A DNA stretch of 64,000 bases from positions 1 to 64,000 of the forward strand of contig NZ_PKEK01000079.1 of the NCBI RefSeq assembly GCF_002863225.1, given 5' to 3'. Within the stretch, counting starts at the first letter, position 1, and each line of letters begins with the position of its first letter. This document shows, in pieces, positions 1 to 9,855 of the stretch. This DNA is from Mycobacterium sp. (GTDB lineage: Bacteria > Actinomycetota > Actinomycetes > Mycobacteriales > Mycobacteriaceae). The translations under genes were made by a program, and so were the position numbers. Under the pieces are notes generated by a model that had not been told where the DNA came from, searched no databases, and was given only the letters and a program-made list of their open reading frames with translations.

Positions 1-127
1 ATAGCCCCATCGTCTCGGCCTATCCGGCGCCACGATCGGGGTCGGGCAGGCGCGCCGCACGCGCGCATTCTCAGATGAGGCAACGACTACCCCTACGCGC
101 GCATTTTCGATGAGTCAACGCGGGGAT
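1..127. other. left-edge upstream region with a diverged direct repeat
   Basis: No gene is established here. Two related blocks beginning with GCGCGCATT and ending in CAACG lie at about 59-85 and 95-120, a diverged direct repeat of roughly 26 bp. On the minus strand an ATG at 68-66 opens a frame that runs off the left edge (22 codons). It could be the start of a gene divergent from ilvB, as cfp6 is in M. tuberculosis, but the residues do not look familiar and the piece is too short to judge. Confidence 0.3.
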
Positions 128-157
128 TTGACGTTTGACCAGTACGGAGGCTACCGT
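128..157 (+). promoter_or_regulatory. predicted ilvB promoter
   Basis: A -35-like TTGACG (128-133) and a mycobacterial -10 TACCGT (152-157, matching TANNNT) are 18 bp apart. The predicted transcription start falls at about 164-167. That places the leader-peptide ATG (167) at or within a few bases of the 5' end, so the leader peptide may be translated from a leaderless transcript. Sequence inference only. Confidence 0.55.
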
Positions 158-166
158 CGGGGGGCG

Positions 167-217
167 ATGAACACTTCTGGAGAGCTCGTAGTAATCCACA
201 TGCGCGTTGGTGCCTGA
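167..217 (+). CDS. ilvB attenuator leader peptide, 16 aa
   Basis: This short frame (MNTSGELVVIHMRVGA) contains consecutive Leu-Val-Val-Ile codons at 185-196, followed by one more Val. These are exactly the amino acids made by the pathway downstream. Both adjacent Val codons are GTA, which is rare in GC-rich mycobacteria and should make translation sensitive to Val-tRNA supply. The stop codon lies 23 bases before a strong intrinsic terminator. The arrangement is that of ribosome-mediated attenuation: slow translation at the Leu/Val/Ile codons would favour an antiterminated transcript of ilvB-ilvN-ilvC. The order of peptide, terminator and ilvB is visible; regulation is inferred. Confidence 0.7.
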   Translation: MNTSGELVVIHMRVGA

Positions 218-239
218 CTGAACAAGTCGACCGACGCGC

Positions 240-279
240 AACCCTCGTGCAGCTGCTGAGCTGACGGGGGTTTTTTGTT
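240..279 (+). terminator. transcription attenuator upstream of ilvB
   Basis: A 9-bp outer stem (240-248 with 264-272, one T-G wobble) encloses a 5-bp inner stem (250-254 with 259-263) and a GCTG tetraloop. A run of T follows at once (271-276). A U-tract terminator is unusual in mycobacteria, which makes this a strong candidate regulatory terminator. It sits between the Leu-Val-Val-Ile leader peptide and the ilvB start. The AGCTC at 183-187 inside the leader can pair with GAGCT at 258-262 in the terminator, one possible antiterminator pairing. Confidence 0.75.
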
Positions 280-330
280 GCCCGCCCCTTTCCAGAGCAA
301 ACGCACGACGAATAAGGACAAGAGGACCCC

Positions 331-2229
331 GTGAGCGCACCCACCAGATCGCACTCCGATCCGCAGGCAGCCGCTTCCAAGCCTGCCTCACCGGAGGTGG
401 CCCGTATCGCCACCGACGCGGCCAAGCAGGCCGCGAAACCGCCGACGGTCCGGCCGAAACATGTTGCGCCTGAGCAACTTACCGGCGCCCAGTCGGTTAT
501 CCGGTCGCTGGAAGAGCTCGACGTCGAGGTCATCTTCGGAATTCCCGGCGGCGCGGTGCTGCCGGTCTATGACCCGCTGTTCGACTCGGAGAAGTTGCGG
601 CACGTTCTGGTTCGTCACGAGCAGGGCGCCGGCCACGCCGCCAGCGGCTACGCGCACGCCACCGGGAAAGTCGGCGTGATGATGGCGACCTCCGGCCCCG
701 GCGCCACCAACCTGGTCACGCCGCTGGCCGATGCGCAGATGGACTCGATCCCGGTGGTCGCCGTGACCGGCCAGGTCGGGCGGGCGCTGATCGGTACGGA
801 CGCCTTCCAGGAGGCCGACATCTCCGGCATCACCATGCCGATCACCAAGCACAACTTCCTGGTTCGCAACGGCGACGAGATCCCCCGTGTGCTGGCCGAG
901 GCGTTCCACATCGCCAAGAGTGGACGCCCGGGCGCGGTGCTTGTCGACATTCCGAAGGACGTGCTGCAGGGCCAGTGCACCTTCAGCTGGCCGCCCCGGA
1001 TGGATCTGCCCGGCTACAAGCCGAACACCAAGCCGCACAACCGTCAGATCCACGAAGCCGCCAAGCTGATCGCTGCCGCGCGCAAGCCGGTGCTGTACGT
1101 GGGTGGCGGTGTCATCCGCGGCGAGGCCACCGAGGAGCTTCTCGAGCTGGCCGAGCTGACCGGCATCCCGGTGGTCACCACGCTGATGGCGCGCGGCGCG
1201 TTTCCGGACAGCCACCGCCAGCAACTGGGCATGCCCGGCATGCACGGCACCGTCTCCGCGGTGGCCGGGCTGCAGCGCAGCGACCTGCTGATCGCGCTGG
1301 GCACCCGTTTCGACGACCGGGTCACCGGTCAACTGGACTCGTTCGCGCCGGAGGCCAAGGTCATCCACGCCGACATCGACCCCGCGGAGATCGGCAAGAA
1401 CCGGCACGCCGACGTGCCGATCGTCGGAGACGTCAAGGCCGTCATCACCGAGCTGATCGCGGCGCTGCGGCACAAGCGCGAGTCGGGCGCCGAAGTGGCC
1501 GACATCGCCGAGTGGTGGAGCTATCTCGACGACGTCAAGGCCACCTTTCCGTTGAGCTATGGGCCGCAGAGCGATGGCAGCCTGAGCCCGGAGTACGTCA
1601 TCGAGAAGCTGGGCGAGATCGCCGGTCCCGAGGCGGTGTACGTCGCCGGCGTCGGTCAGCACCAGATGTGGGCCGCGCAGTTCGTCCGCTACGAGAAGCC
1701 CCGAACCTGGCTCAACTCGGGCGGTTTGGGCACCATGGGCTACGCGATCCCGGCGGCGATGGGTGCGAAGTTCGCCCGACCGGATGCCGAAGTGTGGGCG
1801 ATCGACGGCGACGGCTGCTTCCAGATGACCAACCAGGAGTTGGCCACCTGCGCGATCGAGGGCGCACCGATCAAGGTGGCGCTGATCAACAACGGCAACC
1901 TCGGCATGGTTCGGCAGTGGCAGACGCTGTTCTACGAGGAGCGCTACTCCCAGACCGACCTGGCCACCCACTCGCGGCGGATCCCGGACTTCGTCAAGTT
2001 GGCCGAGGCGCTCGGATGCGTCGGATTGCGTTGTGAGCGTGAAGAAGACGTCGTCGACGTGATCAACCAGGCTCGGGCGATCAACGACCGCCCGGTGGTG
2101 ATCGACTTCATCGTCGGCGCCGACGCGCAGGTCTGGCCGATGGTGGCCGCCGGCACCTCCAACGACGAGATCCAGGCCGCCCGCGGCATCCGCCCGCTGT
2201 TCGACGACGGCGTCGAGGGGCATGCCTGA
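331..2229 (+). CDS. ilvB: acetolactate synthase, large catalytic subunit
   Basis: Makes 2-acetolactate or 2-aceto-2-hydroxybutyrate from pyruvate, the first common step of Val/Leu/Ile synthesis, with ThDP, FAD and Mg. At 632 aa it has the AHAS length plus a low-complexity N-terminal extension (first ~45 residues). The catalytic Glu sits in [14 protein letters not shown] (Glu97). The ThDP/Mg motif begins at the GDG near residues 493-495 and ends at the INN near 519-521. The GTG start at 331 is preceded by AGAGGA (321-326). The stop overlaps the ilvN start (TGATG), so the two subunits are translationally coupled. Controlled by the upstream leader and attenuator. Orthologue of mycobacterial IlvB1. 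Confidence 0.97.
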   Translation: MSAPTRSHSDPQAAASKPASPEVARIATDAAKQAAKPPTVRPKHVAPEQLTGAQSVIRSLEELDVEVIFGIPGGAVLPVYDPLFDSEKLRHVLVRHEQGAGHAASGYAHATGKVGVMMATSGPGATNLVTPLADAQMDSIPVVAVTGQVGRALIGTDAFQEADISGITMPITKHNFLVRNGDEIPRVLAEAFHIAKSGRPGAVLVDIPKDVLQGQCTFSWPPRMDLPGYKPNTKPHNRQIHEAAKLIAAARKPVLYVGGGVIRGEATEELLELAELTGIPVVTTLMARGAFPDSHRQQLGMPGMHGTVSAVAGLQRSDLLIALGTRFDDRVTGQLDSFAPEAKVIHADIDPAEIGKNRHADVPIVGDVKAVITELIAALRHKRESGAEVADIAEWWSYLDDVKATFPLSYGPQSDGSLSPEYVIEKLGEIAGPEAVYVAGVGQHQMWAAQFVRYEKPRTWLNSGGLGTMGYAIPAAMGAKFARPDAEVWAIDGDGCFQMTNQELATCAIEGAPIKVALINNGNLGMVRQWQTLFYEERYSQTDLATHSRRIPDFVKLAEALGCVGLRCEREEDVVDVINQARAINDRPVVIDFIVGADAQVWPMVAAGTSNDEIQAARGIRPLFDDGVEGHA

Positions 2230-2744
2230 TGACCACTGGATCGACGACGACGCACACCCTTTCGGTGTTGGTCGAAGACAAGCCCGGTGTGCTGGCCCGT
2301 GTCGCGGCGTTGTTCTCCCGGCGCGGGTTCAACATCGAGTCGCTGGCCGTGGGTGCCACCGAACAGAAGGACATGTCGCGGATGACGATCGTGGTCTCCG
2401 CCGAGAGCACCCCGCTCGAGCAGATCACCAAGCAGCTCAACAAGTTGATCAACGTCATCAAGATCATCGAGCAGGACGACAACAGCTCGGTGTCCCGAGA
2501 GCTGGCGCTGATCAAGGTCCGAGCCGACGCCGGTAGTCGCAGTCAGGTGATCGAGGCGGTGAACCTGTTCCGCGGCAAGGTGATCGACGTGTCACCGGAA
2601 TCGCTGACCATCGAGGCCACCGGTGACCGCGGCAAACTGGAAGCACTGTTGAAGGTGCTCGAACCGTTCGGTATCCGCGAGATCGTGCAGTCGGGAGTGG
2701 TGTCGCTGTCCCGGGGACCGCGTGCCATCGGTACCGCCAAATAG
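2229..2744 (+). CDS. ilvN: acetolactate synthase, small regulatory subunit
   Basis: Regulatory subunit (171 aa) that activates IlvB and confers valine feedback inhibition. The N-terminal ACT domain starts near residue 8 (HTLSVLVEDKPGVLARV, then the RRGFNIESL core). A second ACT-like domain fills the C-terminal half (about 90-165). The ATG overlaps the ilvB stop by one base, so equal synthesis of the two subunits is expected. A 53-bp gap leads to ilvC in the same direction. Confidence 0.96.
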   Translation: MTTGSTTTHTLSVLVEDKPGVLARVAALFSRRGFNIESLAVGATEQKDMSRMTIVVSAESTPLEQITKQLNKLINVIKIIEQDDNSSVSRELALIKVRADAGSRSQVIEAVNLFRGKVIDVSPESLTIEATGDRGKLEALLKVLEPFGIREIVQSGVVSLSRGPRAIGTAK

Positions 2745-2761
2745 CCAATTCATTTCAGTAA

Positions 2762-3811
<1,050 letters not shown>

Positions 3812-3826
3812 ATCTCTGGCGCTTTC

Positions 3827-3889
3827 GACGCCGAGCGGCCCGGCCAGCCGGGCGCTCGGCGTCACGCGCCCGCCTGGCCGGGCGGGCGC
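3827..3889 (+). terminator. tandem GC-rich hairpins after ilvC
   Basis: Two hairpins follow the ilvC stop. The first (3827-3863) has a perfect 10-bp outer stem GACGCCGAGC/GCTCGGCGTC and a 6-bp inner stem closing a CCAG loop, with one bulged G. The second (3866-3889) has a perfect 9-bp stem GCGCCCGCC/GGCGGGCGC. Neither has a T-tract, the usual form of mycobacterial terminators. Confidence 0.65.
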
Positions 3890-3890
3890 T

Positions 3891-3934
3891 CTTGCGCATC
3901 TTGCGCACTTGCACATCTTGCGCACTTGCGCATC
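3891..3934. repeat. 17-bp tandem repeat, 2.6 copies
   Basis: The unit CTTGCGCATCTTGCGCA is present twice in full (3891-3907, and 3908-3924 with one change) and once in part (3925-3934). It lies just behind the ilvC terminator. It may be a polymorphic tandem repeat; no function is visible. Confidence 0.7.
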
Positions 3935-3937
3935 GAA

Positions 3938-3986
3938 ATCGACGCTAGCGTGGCAGTTTTCGGCGTGTCGTCGCGCTAGTGTCGAT
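3938..3986. terminator. inverted repeat between convergent ilvC and DUF4262 gene
   Basis: ATCGACGCTAGCG (3938-3950) and CGCTAGTGTCGAT (3974-3986) form a 13-bp inverted repeat with one mismatch around a 23-base loop. The position, between two converging genes, suits a bidirectional terminator, mainly for the minus-strand gene. Confidence 0.45.
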
Positions 3987-3990
3987 CTCG

Positions 3991-4461
3991 CTATTCGGGT
4001 GGGTCTACTCGAGCGCCGAACACCGGCTGTCGCACGCCGCCGTTGCTGAATTCCGGACACCAGGGCCGGTGCCCATTGTCGTCGGCCCAGACTAACTGCA
4101 GGGCCTGCACGTCGGGGCCGTACAGCGCGATGGCCATGCGCAGGTGAGCATCGGGATGTTCTACCTGAACCACGCAGACTTCCACCTCAACACCAATGAA
4201 GATGAAGTCGCCCGGCACCGGTCTTCCGCCGTTCACCAGGTAATCGGCGACGCTGTTCAGGGTCAGCGTCGCCCGCTCTGGGGGCATCCCCGTCACCATC
4301 AGTTCGGGTAGCCCTCGAGAGTGCAATCCGATCGTGTACGCGAACGGTCTGCGTTCGCTTTCCACGAATTGCACTGCCCAACCGTGCTCGCTCACCGTCT
4401 GGCGAAGGACATCCAGCCATTCCTGCATGGTGGCCTCTGGGTGATCGCATTTCCAGCACAT
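3991..4461 (-). CDS. DUF4262 domain protein
   Basis: A 156-aa protein starting MCWKCDHPEAT. It matches what I know of DUF4262: an N-terminal CxxC/His segment, then WAVQFVESERRPFAYTIGLHSRGLPELMVTG and a C-terminal region ending in a Pro-rich tail. Function unknown. The open frame extends 23 codons further upstream, but the ATG at 4461 has a clear AGGAGAAG ribosome site and is preferred. It is a lone gene facing ilvC; nothing around it indicates a pathway. Confidence 0.7.
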   Translation of the reverse strand: MCWKCDHPEATMQEWLDVLRQTVSEHGWAVQFVESERRPFAYTIGLHSRGLPELMVTGMPPERATLTLNSVADYLVNGGRPVPGDFIFIGVEVEVCVVQVEHPDAHLRMAIALYGPDVQALQLVWADDNGHRPWCPEFSNGGVRQPVFGARVDPPE

Positions 4462-4620
4462 CGGTCTTCTCCTGTCGTCGTACTTGACGACAGGATTCAC
4501 CCGGACACCGACATGGCGCCGAACGTGCACTCAGGACGAAATTTTGGCGATTTTCTCGCGCTGAATGCACGCTCGGCGCTGCTAGCGGGTCCGATCGGCG
4601 ACCGTTTACAAACGCGACCA

Positions 4621-4730
4621 GGCCTGACGGCGGTGACCCGCTGCGCCCGGCTTCGCCGCGCTTGCGATCACCGCGGGCCTGACGGCGGTGACCCGCTGCG
4701 CCCGGCTTCGCCGCGCTTGCGATCACCGCA
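4621..4730. repeat. 55-bp tandem duplication, MIRU-like intergenic repeat
   Basis: Two nearly identical 55-bp units (4621-4675 and 4676-4730) lie directly before serA. Each contains GCGGTGA near its left end and TCACCGC near its right end, so each unit can fold on itself. The CCCGGCTTCGCCGCGCTTGCGATC core resembles GC-rich repeats dispersed between mycobacterial genes. The serA -10 hexamer starts at the next base (4731), so copy number could affect what lies at the -35 position. The rest of the 4462-4743 gap shows nothing else. Confidence 0.65.
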
Positions 4731-4736
4731 TAGGCT
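4731..4736 (+). promoter_or_regulatory. serA -10 element (leaderless)
   Basis: TAGGCT (TANNNT) is followed by 7 bases and then the serA GTG at 4744, the spacing of mycobacterial leaderless promoters. No convincing -35 is seen; the upstream position is occupied by the tandem repeat. Confidence 0.55.
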
Positions 4737-4743
4737 TGCCCGC

Positions 4744-6330
4744 GTGAGCCTGCCTGTTGTTCTCATCGCTGACAAACTTGCCGAATCAACCGTCGCCGCG
4801 CTCGGCGACCAGGTCGAGGTCCGCTGGGTGGATGGCCCGGACCGGCCGAAGCTGCTCGCGGCGGTACCCGAAGCCGACGCGCTGCTGGTCCGCTCCGCGA
4901 CCACCGTCGACGCGGAGGTGCTCGACGCGGCGCCGAAGCTCAAGATCGTCGCCCGCGCCGGCGTCGGCTTGGACAACGTCGACGTGAAGACCGCCACCGA
5001 ACGCGGGGTGCTGGTCGTCAACGCGCCGACCTCGAACATCCACAGCGCCGCCGAGCACGCGCTGGCGCTGCTGCTGTCGGCCGCCCGACAGATCCCGGCA
5101 GCCGACGCCACGCTGCGTGAGCACGCCTGGAAGCGCTCGTCGTTCTCGGGCACCGAGATCTTCGGCAAGACCGTCGGTGTCGTCGGTCTGGGCCGGATCG
5201 GGCAGCTCGTCGCGCAGCGCCTGGCCGCGTTCGAGGCCCACATCGTGGCCTACGACCCCTACGTGTCGGCGGCGCGCGCGGCGCAGCTCGGCATCGAGTT
5301 GCTGACGCTGGAGGAGCTGCTCGGCCGGGCCGACTTCATCTCGGTCCACTTGCCGAAAACCCCTGAGACGGCAGGCCTGATCGACAAAGAGGCGCTGGCG
5401 AAAACCAAGCCCGGTGTGATCATCGTCAACGCCGCCCGCGGTGGACTGATCGACGAGGCCGCGCTGGCCGATGCCATCACCAGCGGTCACGTGCGCGCCG
5501 CCGGTCTGGATGTGTACTCCAAAGAACCGTGCACCGACAGCCCACTGTTCGAGCTGTCCCAGGTCGTGGTGACGCCGCACCTCGGCGCGTCGACCGAGGA
5601 AGCCCAGGACCGGGCCGGCACCGACGTGGCCGCCAGCGTGAAGCTGGCGCTGGCCGGAGAATTCGTCCCCGACGCGGTCAACGTCGGCGGTGGAACCGTC
5701 AGCGAAGAGGTATCGCCGTGGCTGGATCTGGTGCGCAAGCTCGGTGTGCTGGCCGGCGCACTCAGCGAGGAGCTACCCAACTCGCTGTCGGTGCAGGTAC
5801 GCGGCGAGCTGGCCGGCGAAGACGTTGAGGTGCTTCGACTTTCGGCGTTGCGCGGGCTGTTCTCGGCAGTCATCGAAGACCAGGTGACGTTCGTCAACGC
5901 ACCGGCGATCGCCGAGGAGCGCGGCGTAGCCGCCGACATCAGCACCGCCACTGAGAGCCCCAACCACCGCAGCGTCGTCGACGTGCGGGCGGTGGCTGCG
6001 GACGGATCGGTGGTCAATGTGGCCGGTGCGCTGTCCGGTCCGCAACAGGTCGAGAAGATCGTCCAGATCAACGGCCGCAACTTCGACCTGCGCGCCCAGG
6101 GCATTTATCTCGTCATCAATTACGCCGATCAGCCTGGGGCACTGGGCAAGATCGGCACACTGCTGGGCACCGCCGGGGTCAACATCCAGGCCGCCCAGCT
6201 GTCCGAGGATGCCGAAGGCCCGGCCGCGACGATCCTGCTGCGCGTCGATCGCGAGGTTCCGGCCGATGTGCGCACCGAGATCCGGTCCGCGGTCTCGGCC
6301 AACAAGCTCGAAGTGGTTGACCTGTCGTGA
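4744..6330 (+). CDS. serA: D-3-phosphoglycerate dehydrogenase, type I
   Basis: Oxidises 3-phosphoglycerate with NAD, the first step of serine synthesis. At 528 aa it is the long type I enzyme: substrate and NAD domains (Rossmann motif [17 protein letters not shown] near 145-160), then the ASB insertion domain and a C-terminal ACT domain (about 455-528; [19 protein letters not shown]) that binds serine for feedback. Catalytic His is in TPHLGAST near residue 280. The frame is open to 4321, but family alignment and the leaderless -10 select GTG at 4744. The stop overlaps the leuB start. Confidence 0.96.
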   Translation: MSLPVVLIADKLAESTVAALGDQVEVRWVDGPDRPKLLAAVPEADALLVRSATTVDAEVLDAAPKLKIVARAGVGLDNVDVKTATERGVLVVNAPTSNIHSAAEHALALLLSAARQIPAADATLREHAWKRSSFSGTEIFGKTVGVVGLGRIGQLVAQRLAAFEAHIVAYDPYVSAARAAQLGIELLTLEELLGRADFISVHLPKTPETAGLIDKEALAKTKPGVIIVNAARGGLIDEAALADAITSGHVRAAGLDVYSKEPCTDSPLFELSQVVVTPHLGASTEEAQDRAGTDVAASVKLALAGEFVPDAVNVGGGTVSEEVSPWLDLVRKLGVLAGALSEELPNSLSVQVRGELAGEDVEVLRLSALRGLFSAVIEDQVTFVNAPAIAEERGVAADISTATESPNHRSVVDVRAVAADGSVVNVAGALSGPQQVEKIVQINGRNFDLRAQGIYLVINYADQPGALGKIGTLLGTAGVNIQAAQLSEDAEGPAATILLRVDREVPADVRTEIRSAVSANKLEVVDLS

Positions 6331-7337
6331 AACTCGCCGTCATTCCGGGTGACGGGATCGGGCCGGAGGTGATCGCCGAGGCGGTCAAGGTTCTGGACAC
6401 GGTGCTGCCCGGTGTGGATAAGACGCACTACGACCTGGGCGCCAAGCGATTTCATGCGACCGGCGAACTGCTGCCTGATGCGACGGTCGCCGAGCTACGT
6501 GAGCACGACGCGATCTTGCTGGGTGCGATCGGCGACCCGTCGGTGCCCAGCGGCGTCCTGGAGCGGGGCCTGTTGCTGCGGCTGCGATTCGAGCTCGACC
6601 ATCACGTCAACCTGCGGCCGGGCCGGCTCTACCCGGGCGTGAGCAGCCCGCTGGCCGGCAACCCGGAGATCGACTTCGTGGTGATCCGTGAGGGCACCGA
6701 GGGCCCCTACACCGGGACCGGCGGCGCGATCCGCGTCGGAACCCCGCACGAGGTGGCCACCGAGGTCAGCACCAACACCGCATTCGGTATTCGCCGCGTC
6801 GTCGAAGACGCGTTCGCGCGCGCCCAACAGCGTCGCAAGCATTTGACGCTGGTGCACAAGACGAACGTGCTGACCTTCGCCGGGTCGTTGTGGTCGCGGA
6901 CCGTGGCCGAGGTCGGCGAGAAGTATCCCGCGGTCGAGGTGGCGTACCAGCATGTCGATGCCGCGACCATCCACCTCGTCACCGACCCCGGTCGTTTCGA
7001 CGTGATCGTCACCGACAATCTGTTCGGCGACATCATCACCGACCTGGCCGCGGCCGTCTGCGGCGGAATCGGGTTGGCGGCCAGTGGAAACATCGACGCG
7101 ACGCGCACCAACCCGTCGATGTTCGAGCCCGTGCACGGCAGTGCGCCCGACATCGCCGGCGAAGGGATCGCCGATCCGACCGCGGCGGTTATGTCGGTGG
7201 CGCTACTGCTTTCCCACGTCGGCGAAGACGCTGCCGCCGCGCGAGTGGACCGGGCCGTGGCTTCCCATCTGGCCAGTCGCCCGAGCGGAAAGCTATCCAC
7301 CGCCGAAGTCGGCGAAAGGATAGTGTCCGCGCTCTAG
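6327..7337 (+). CDS. leuB: 3-isopropylmalate dehydrogenase
   Basis: Oxidatively decarboxylates 3-isopropylmalate to 2-ketoisocaproate with NAD (leucine synthesis). At 336 aa it has the short actinobacterial form. It starts with the family motif [22 protein letters not shown]; Mg/substrate residues lie in [15 protein letters not shown] and the NAD loop in [17 protein letters not shown] start overlaps the serA stop (GTGA), giving coupling. Its last ~149 bp are antisense to the end of the converging MFS gene. Confidence 0.96.
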   Translation: MKLAVIPGDGIGPEVIAEAVKVLDTVLPGVDKTHYDLGAKRFHATGELLPDATVAELREHDAILLGAIGDPSVPSGVLERGLLLRLRFELDHHVNLRPGRLYPGVSSPLAGNPEIDFVVIREGTEGPYTGTGGAIRVGTPHEVATEVSTNTAFGIRRVVEDAFARAQQRRKHLTLVHKTNVLTFAGSLWSRTVAEVGEKYPAVEVAYQHVDAATIHLVTDPGRFDVIVTDNLFGDIITDLAAAVCGGIGLAASGNIDATRTNPSMFEPVHGSAPDIAGEGIADPTAAVMSVALLLSHVGEDAAAARVDRAVASHLASRPSGKLSTAEVGERIVSAL

Positions 7338-8538
7338 TCTCCAGGCCCGGCGGCAGCGTCCTGGCCGGCACGATGGGTACCGCGAGCAGTGGGAAGAGCG
7401 CGCAGACAACGAATCCCGGCGGATAGCCATGGGTGGCGATCAACGCACCGAATACCGGTGGTGCGCCGGCGGCCATCAATCGCTGATAGGTGTTCTGCAG
7501 CCCGAGTGCGCGTCCACTCCAGAACGGCCCGGCGTACTCGGTGATCGCCGTTGACTCCAACCCGTTGTCGAGCACGGCGACCACGGAGGCGGCCACCATC
7601 AACGGCACCGCGATCGACGACCGCAGGTTGTCGGCGAACGCCAGGCCGAACAGCACCAGCGTCCCCGCTACCGACATGATCCGGACCGGAACCAACCGCG
7701 ACCCCACCCGGTCGGACCATCGACCGACCGCGACGCGCCCCACCGCGCCGAGTAGTTGTGACAGCGTGACGAGGCTCCCCGCCAACGCAATTGAGCATTT
7801 GTAGTTGGCGATCAGCCAGACCAGCATGAAGGTCACCGTCACCGTCTGCGGGACCATCAGCAGCGCCGAAACGGCGTGGATCCGTCGCAGTACCCGGGAC
7901 CGTCGATACGGGTTGGCCCGTTCTTCCGGGGTGGCCTCGTCCCACTCCTTGCGTGGTGGGTCGGTGATGGCCACCACGCTGAGCAAAGCCGCCCCCGCGC
8001 ACAGGATCGCGGGAAAGATCAGGGCCGACGTCGCGATCCTGGATTGTATTGCGAATTCGGGAATAACCAACGCGCCCAACGCAATTCCGAGCGGCTGCGC
8101 GGCCTGCCGGACGCCCATCGCGAGGCCGCGTTGTTCTGGCGGGAACCAGCCGGAGACGAGCCGGCCGCCGGCCGAATTGCAACTCGCCGCCGCCATGCCG
8201 CCGATGAACAGCCACGCCGCGAATGCGAGCATCGAGTGCATATTGGCCGCGGCATAGGCCGCGCCCGCAGTCAGCGCCGAACCGATTGTCAGCACGATCC
8301 GTTCGCCCACCCGGTCGAGCACGTAACCCCACAGGATCAATGTCGCCACCATGCCGAAGCTCGGCATCGACGACAACAATCCGGCTTCGGCCAGCGGTGT
8401 GCCCAGATCTTCCTTGAGCGCGGGAATCATGAACGCGACACCGTTGATGAAGACGAACGCGCTCGCGGTCACCAAGAGCGAGACGATGACGATCGCCCAG
8501 CGCCGGCCTGCGCTGAGCACGACCGCGTCCGAAGTCAT
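7189..8538 (-). CDS. MFS transporter
   Basis: Probable 12-helix major facilitator of 449 aa. The first helix is [22 protein letters not shown] and the conserved loop 2-3 motif is [14 protein letters not shown] cytoplasmic middle loop ([23 protein letters not shown]) separates the two halves. The substrate is unknown; the gene is orthologous in position to Rv2994. The frame is open to 8817, but ATG at 8538 starts the helical region and leaves 91 bp to the divergent FAH gene. The C-terminal ~50 residues are basic and hydrophilic and run antisense through the leuB end, so the tail may not be conserved. Confidence 0.8.
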   Translation of the reverse strand: MTSDAVVLSAGRRWAIVIVSLLVTASAFVFINGVAFMIPALKEDLGTPLAEAGLLSSMPSFGMVATLILWGYVLDRVGERIVLTIGSALTAGAAYAAANMHSMLAFAAWLFIGGMAAASCNSAGGRLVSGWFPPEQRGLAMGVRQAAQPLGIALGALVIPEFAIQSRIATSALIFPAILCAGAALLSVVAITDPPRKEWDEATPEERANPYRRSRVLRRIHAVSALLMVPQTVTVTFMLVWLIANYKCSIALAGSLVTLSQLLGAVGRVAVGRWSDRVGSRLVPVRIMSVAGTLVLFGLAFADNLRSSIAVPLMVAASVVAVLDNGLESTAITEYAGPFWSGRALGLQNTYQRLMAAGAPPVFGALIATHGYPPGFVVCALFPLLAVPIVPARTLPPGLETRARTLSFRRLRRWIAFRSGDWPDGKPRPGPLARRQRLRRRGKAVAPPT

Positions 8539-8616
8539 GATCAATGCTTGCACAGCGCGATGAAAGCCGCGGTCGAAGCGACGACCCCGGCTGCGTCGAC
8601 GACGTCGGCCGATCGC

Positions 8617-8622
8617 TAGGCT
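8617..8622 (+). promoter_or_regulatory. -10 element of FAH gene (leaderless)
   Basis: TAGGCT followed by 7 bases and ATG at 8630. Same hexamer and spacing as serA. Confidence 0.5.
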
Positions 8623-8629
8623 CGAGCGA

Positions 8630-9418
8630 ATGCGCCTTGGCCGAATTGCCAGTCCCGATGGTGTCGCGTTCGTCTCCATCGAGGGCGAGCCCGACGACAT
8701 GACCGTTCGCGAGATCGCCGAGCACCCGTTCGGCACTCCCACCTTCACCGGCCGCTCCTGGCCGCTGGCCGACGTGCGGCTGCTGGCCCCGATCTTGGCC
8801 AGCAAGGTGGTCTGCATCGGGAAGAACTACGCCGACCACATCGCCGAGATGGGTGGCCAGACCGGGCCCGTGCCGGCCGATCCGGTGATCTTCCTCAAGC
8901 CCAACACCGCGATCATCGGACCGAATGTGCCGATTCGGTTGCCGGCCAACGCATCGCCGGTGCATTTCGAAGGCGAGTTGGCGGCCGTCATCAGCCGTCC
9001 CTGCAAGGACGTCACGGCCGATCGGGCGGCCGAGAGCATTCTCGGCTACACGATTGCCAACGACGTGTCCGCGCGCGACCAACAGAAATCCGACGGCCAG
9101 TGGACCAGGGCCAAGGGCCACGACACGTTCTGCCCGGTCGGACCCTGGATCGAGACCGAGGTCGACCCCGCCGATCTGTCGCTGCGTACCGAGGTAAACG
9201 GCGAGGTCAAGCAGGACAGCCGAACGTCGCTGATGATCCACGACGTCGGGGCGATCGTGGAATGGATATCCGGCGTGATGACCCTGCTGCCGGGAGATCT
9301 GATCCTGACCGGCACACCCGCCGGCGTCGGACCGATCGTGGACGGCGACCTCGTCAACATCAGCATCTCCGGCATCGGGACGTTGTCGAACCCGGTTGTG
9401 CAGAAGCAGGATTCGTAG
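8630..9418 (+). CDS. fumarylacetoacetate hydrolase family protein
   Basis: FAH-fold enzyme of 262 aa. The N-terminal ~60 residues form the small domain; the catalytic FAH domain begins at VVCIGKNYADHIAEMG. Metal-binding acidic residues are in HFEGELAAVI and in NDVSARDQQKSDGQW. The family splits C-C bonds or isomerises or decarboxylates 2-oxo acids (for example 5-carboxymethyl-2-oxo-hex-3-ene-1,7-dioate); the substrate here is unknown. Position matches Rv2993c. In M. tuberculosis gltX follows; here the tRNA genes follow after 190 bp. Confidence 0.85.
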   Translation: MRLGRIASPDGVAFVSIEGEPDDMTVREIAEHPFGTPTFTGRSWPLADVRLLAPILASKVVCIGKNYADHIAEMGGQTGPVPADPVIFLKPNTAIIGPNVPIRLPANASPVHFEGELAAVISRPCKDVTADRAAESILGYTIANDVSARDQQKSDGQWTRAKGHDTFCPVGPWIETEVDPADLSLRTEVNGEVKQDSRTSLMIHDVGAIVEWISGVMTLLPGDLILTGTPAGVGPIVDGDLVNISISGIGTLSNPVVQKQDS

Positions 9419-9512
9419 CGCCCGCGGCCGGCTGGACGCGGCGGCCGGGGTCGGTCGCGATCGGCCGCCGGCGGGGGGTCGGGCGCTGGTGAGAGGCGAG
9501 TCGTTTGTTTGG

Positions 9513-9518
9513 TAGTCT
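9513..9518 (+). promoter_or_regulatory. candidate -10 for the tRNA genes
   Basis: TAGTCT at 9513-9518 lies 90 bp before the tRNA-Gln gene, in a 190-bp gap (9419-9608) that holds no gene. No good -35 is seen. It could drive a tRNA-Gln/tRNA-Glu transcript. Weak evidence. Confidence 0.3.
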
Positions 9519-9608
9519 GCTCGTCGGCCCACAACGGCTGGCAGCATTGCCCGTACGACCGCTGAGCGTTCACAGGCAGGGCTCTGACCAGCAGTTATAG
9601 GCAGCCGA

Positions 9609-9680
9609 TGGGGTATGGTGTAATTGGCAACACAGCGGTTTCTGGTACCGCCATTCTAGGTTCGAGTCCTGGTACCCCAG
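9609..9680 (+). tRNA. tRNA-Gln (anticodon CTG)
   Basis: A 72-nt cloverleaf: acceptor TGGGGTA (9609-9615) pairs with TACCCCA (9673-9679), discriminator G at 9680. The anticodon stem GCGGT/ACCGC closes loop TTCTGGT, giving anticodon CTG. The T arm has GGTTCGAGTCC. CCA is not encoded. In mycobacteria this tRNA is charged with Glu and amidated by GatCAB (known biology). Confidence 0.95.
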
Positions 9681-9763
9681 CTGAATTTTCCAAGTTCGTT
9701 CCACCCCACAGCGATTAGGTGGGCGTGCTGCAGTCAGCTATGCTGGCTGCTCGGATCGGTTCC

Positions 9764-9836
9764 GGCCCCGTCGTCTAGCGGCCTAGGACGCCGCCCTCTC
9801 ACGGCGGTAGCGTGGGTTCGAATCCCATCGGGGCTA
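9764..9836 (+). tRNA. tRNA-Glu (anticodon CTC)
   Basis: A 73-nt cloverleaf: acceptor GGCCCCG (9764-9770) pairs with CGGGGCT (9829-9835) with a first G-U pair. The anticodon stem CCGCC/GGCGG closes loop CTCTCAC, giving CTC. The T arm has GGGTTCGAATCCC. CCA is not encoded. It lies 83 bp after tRNA-Gln and probably on the same transcript. Confidence 0.95.
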
Positions 9837-9855
9837 CTCATCCAAGCCAGCTGCA

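Noticed and set aside
388-2223. Long antisense open frame (611 codons) across ilvB
   Set aside because: GC-rich third positions of a real gene create long antisense frames; the composition is low-information and ilvB is certain on the other strand.
3891-3934. CRISPR-like repeats after ilvC
   Set aside because: Contiguous 17-bp tandem units without spacers.
4321-4743. N-terminal extension of serA by about 141 codons
   Set aside because: The extension runs through the tandem repeat and antisense to the DUF4262 gene; family alignment and the -10 place the start at 4744.
7334-9547. Minus-strand 737-codon frame across the MFS and FAH genes
   Set aside because: Shadow frame; the MFS frame on the same strand has clear membrane helices and the FAH gene is certain on the other strand.
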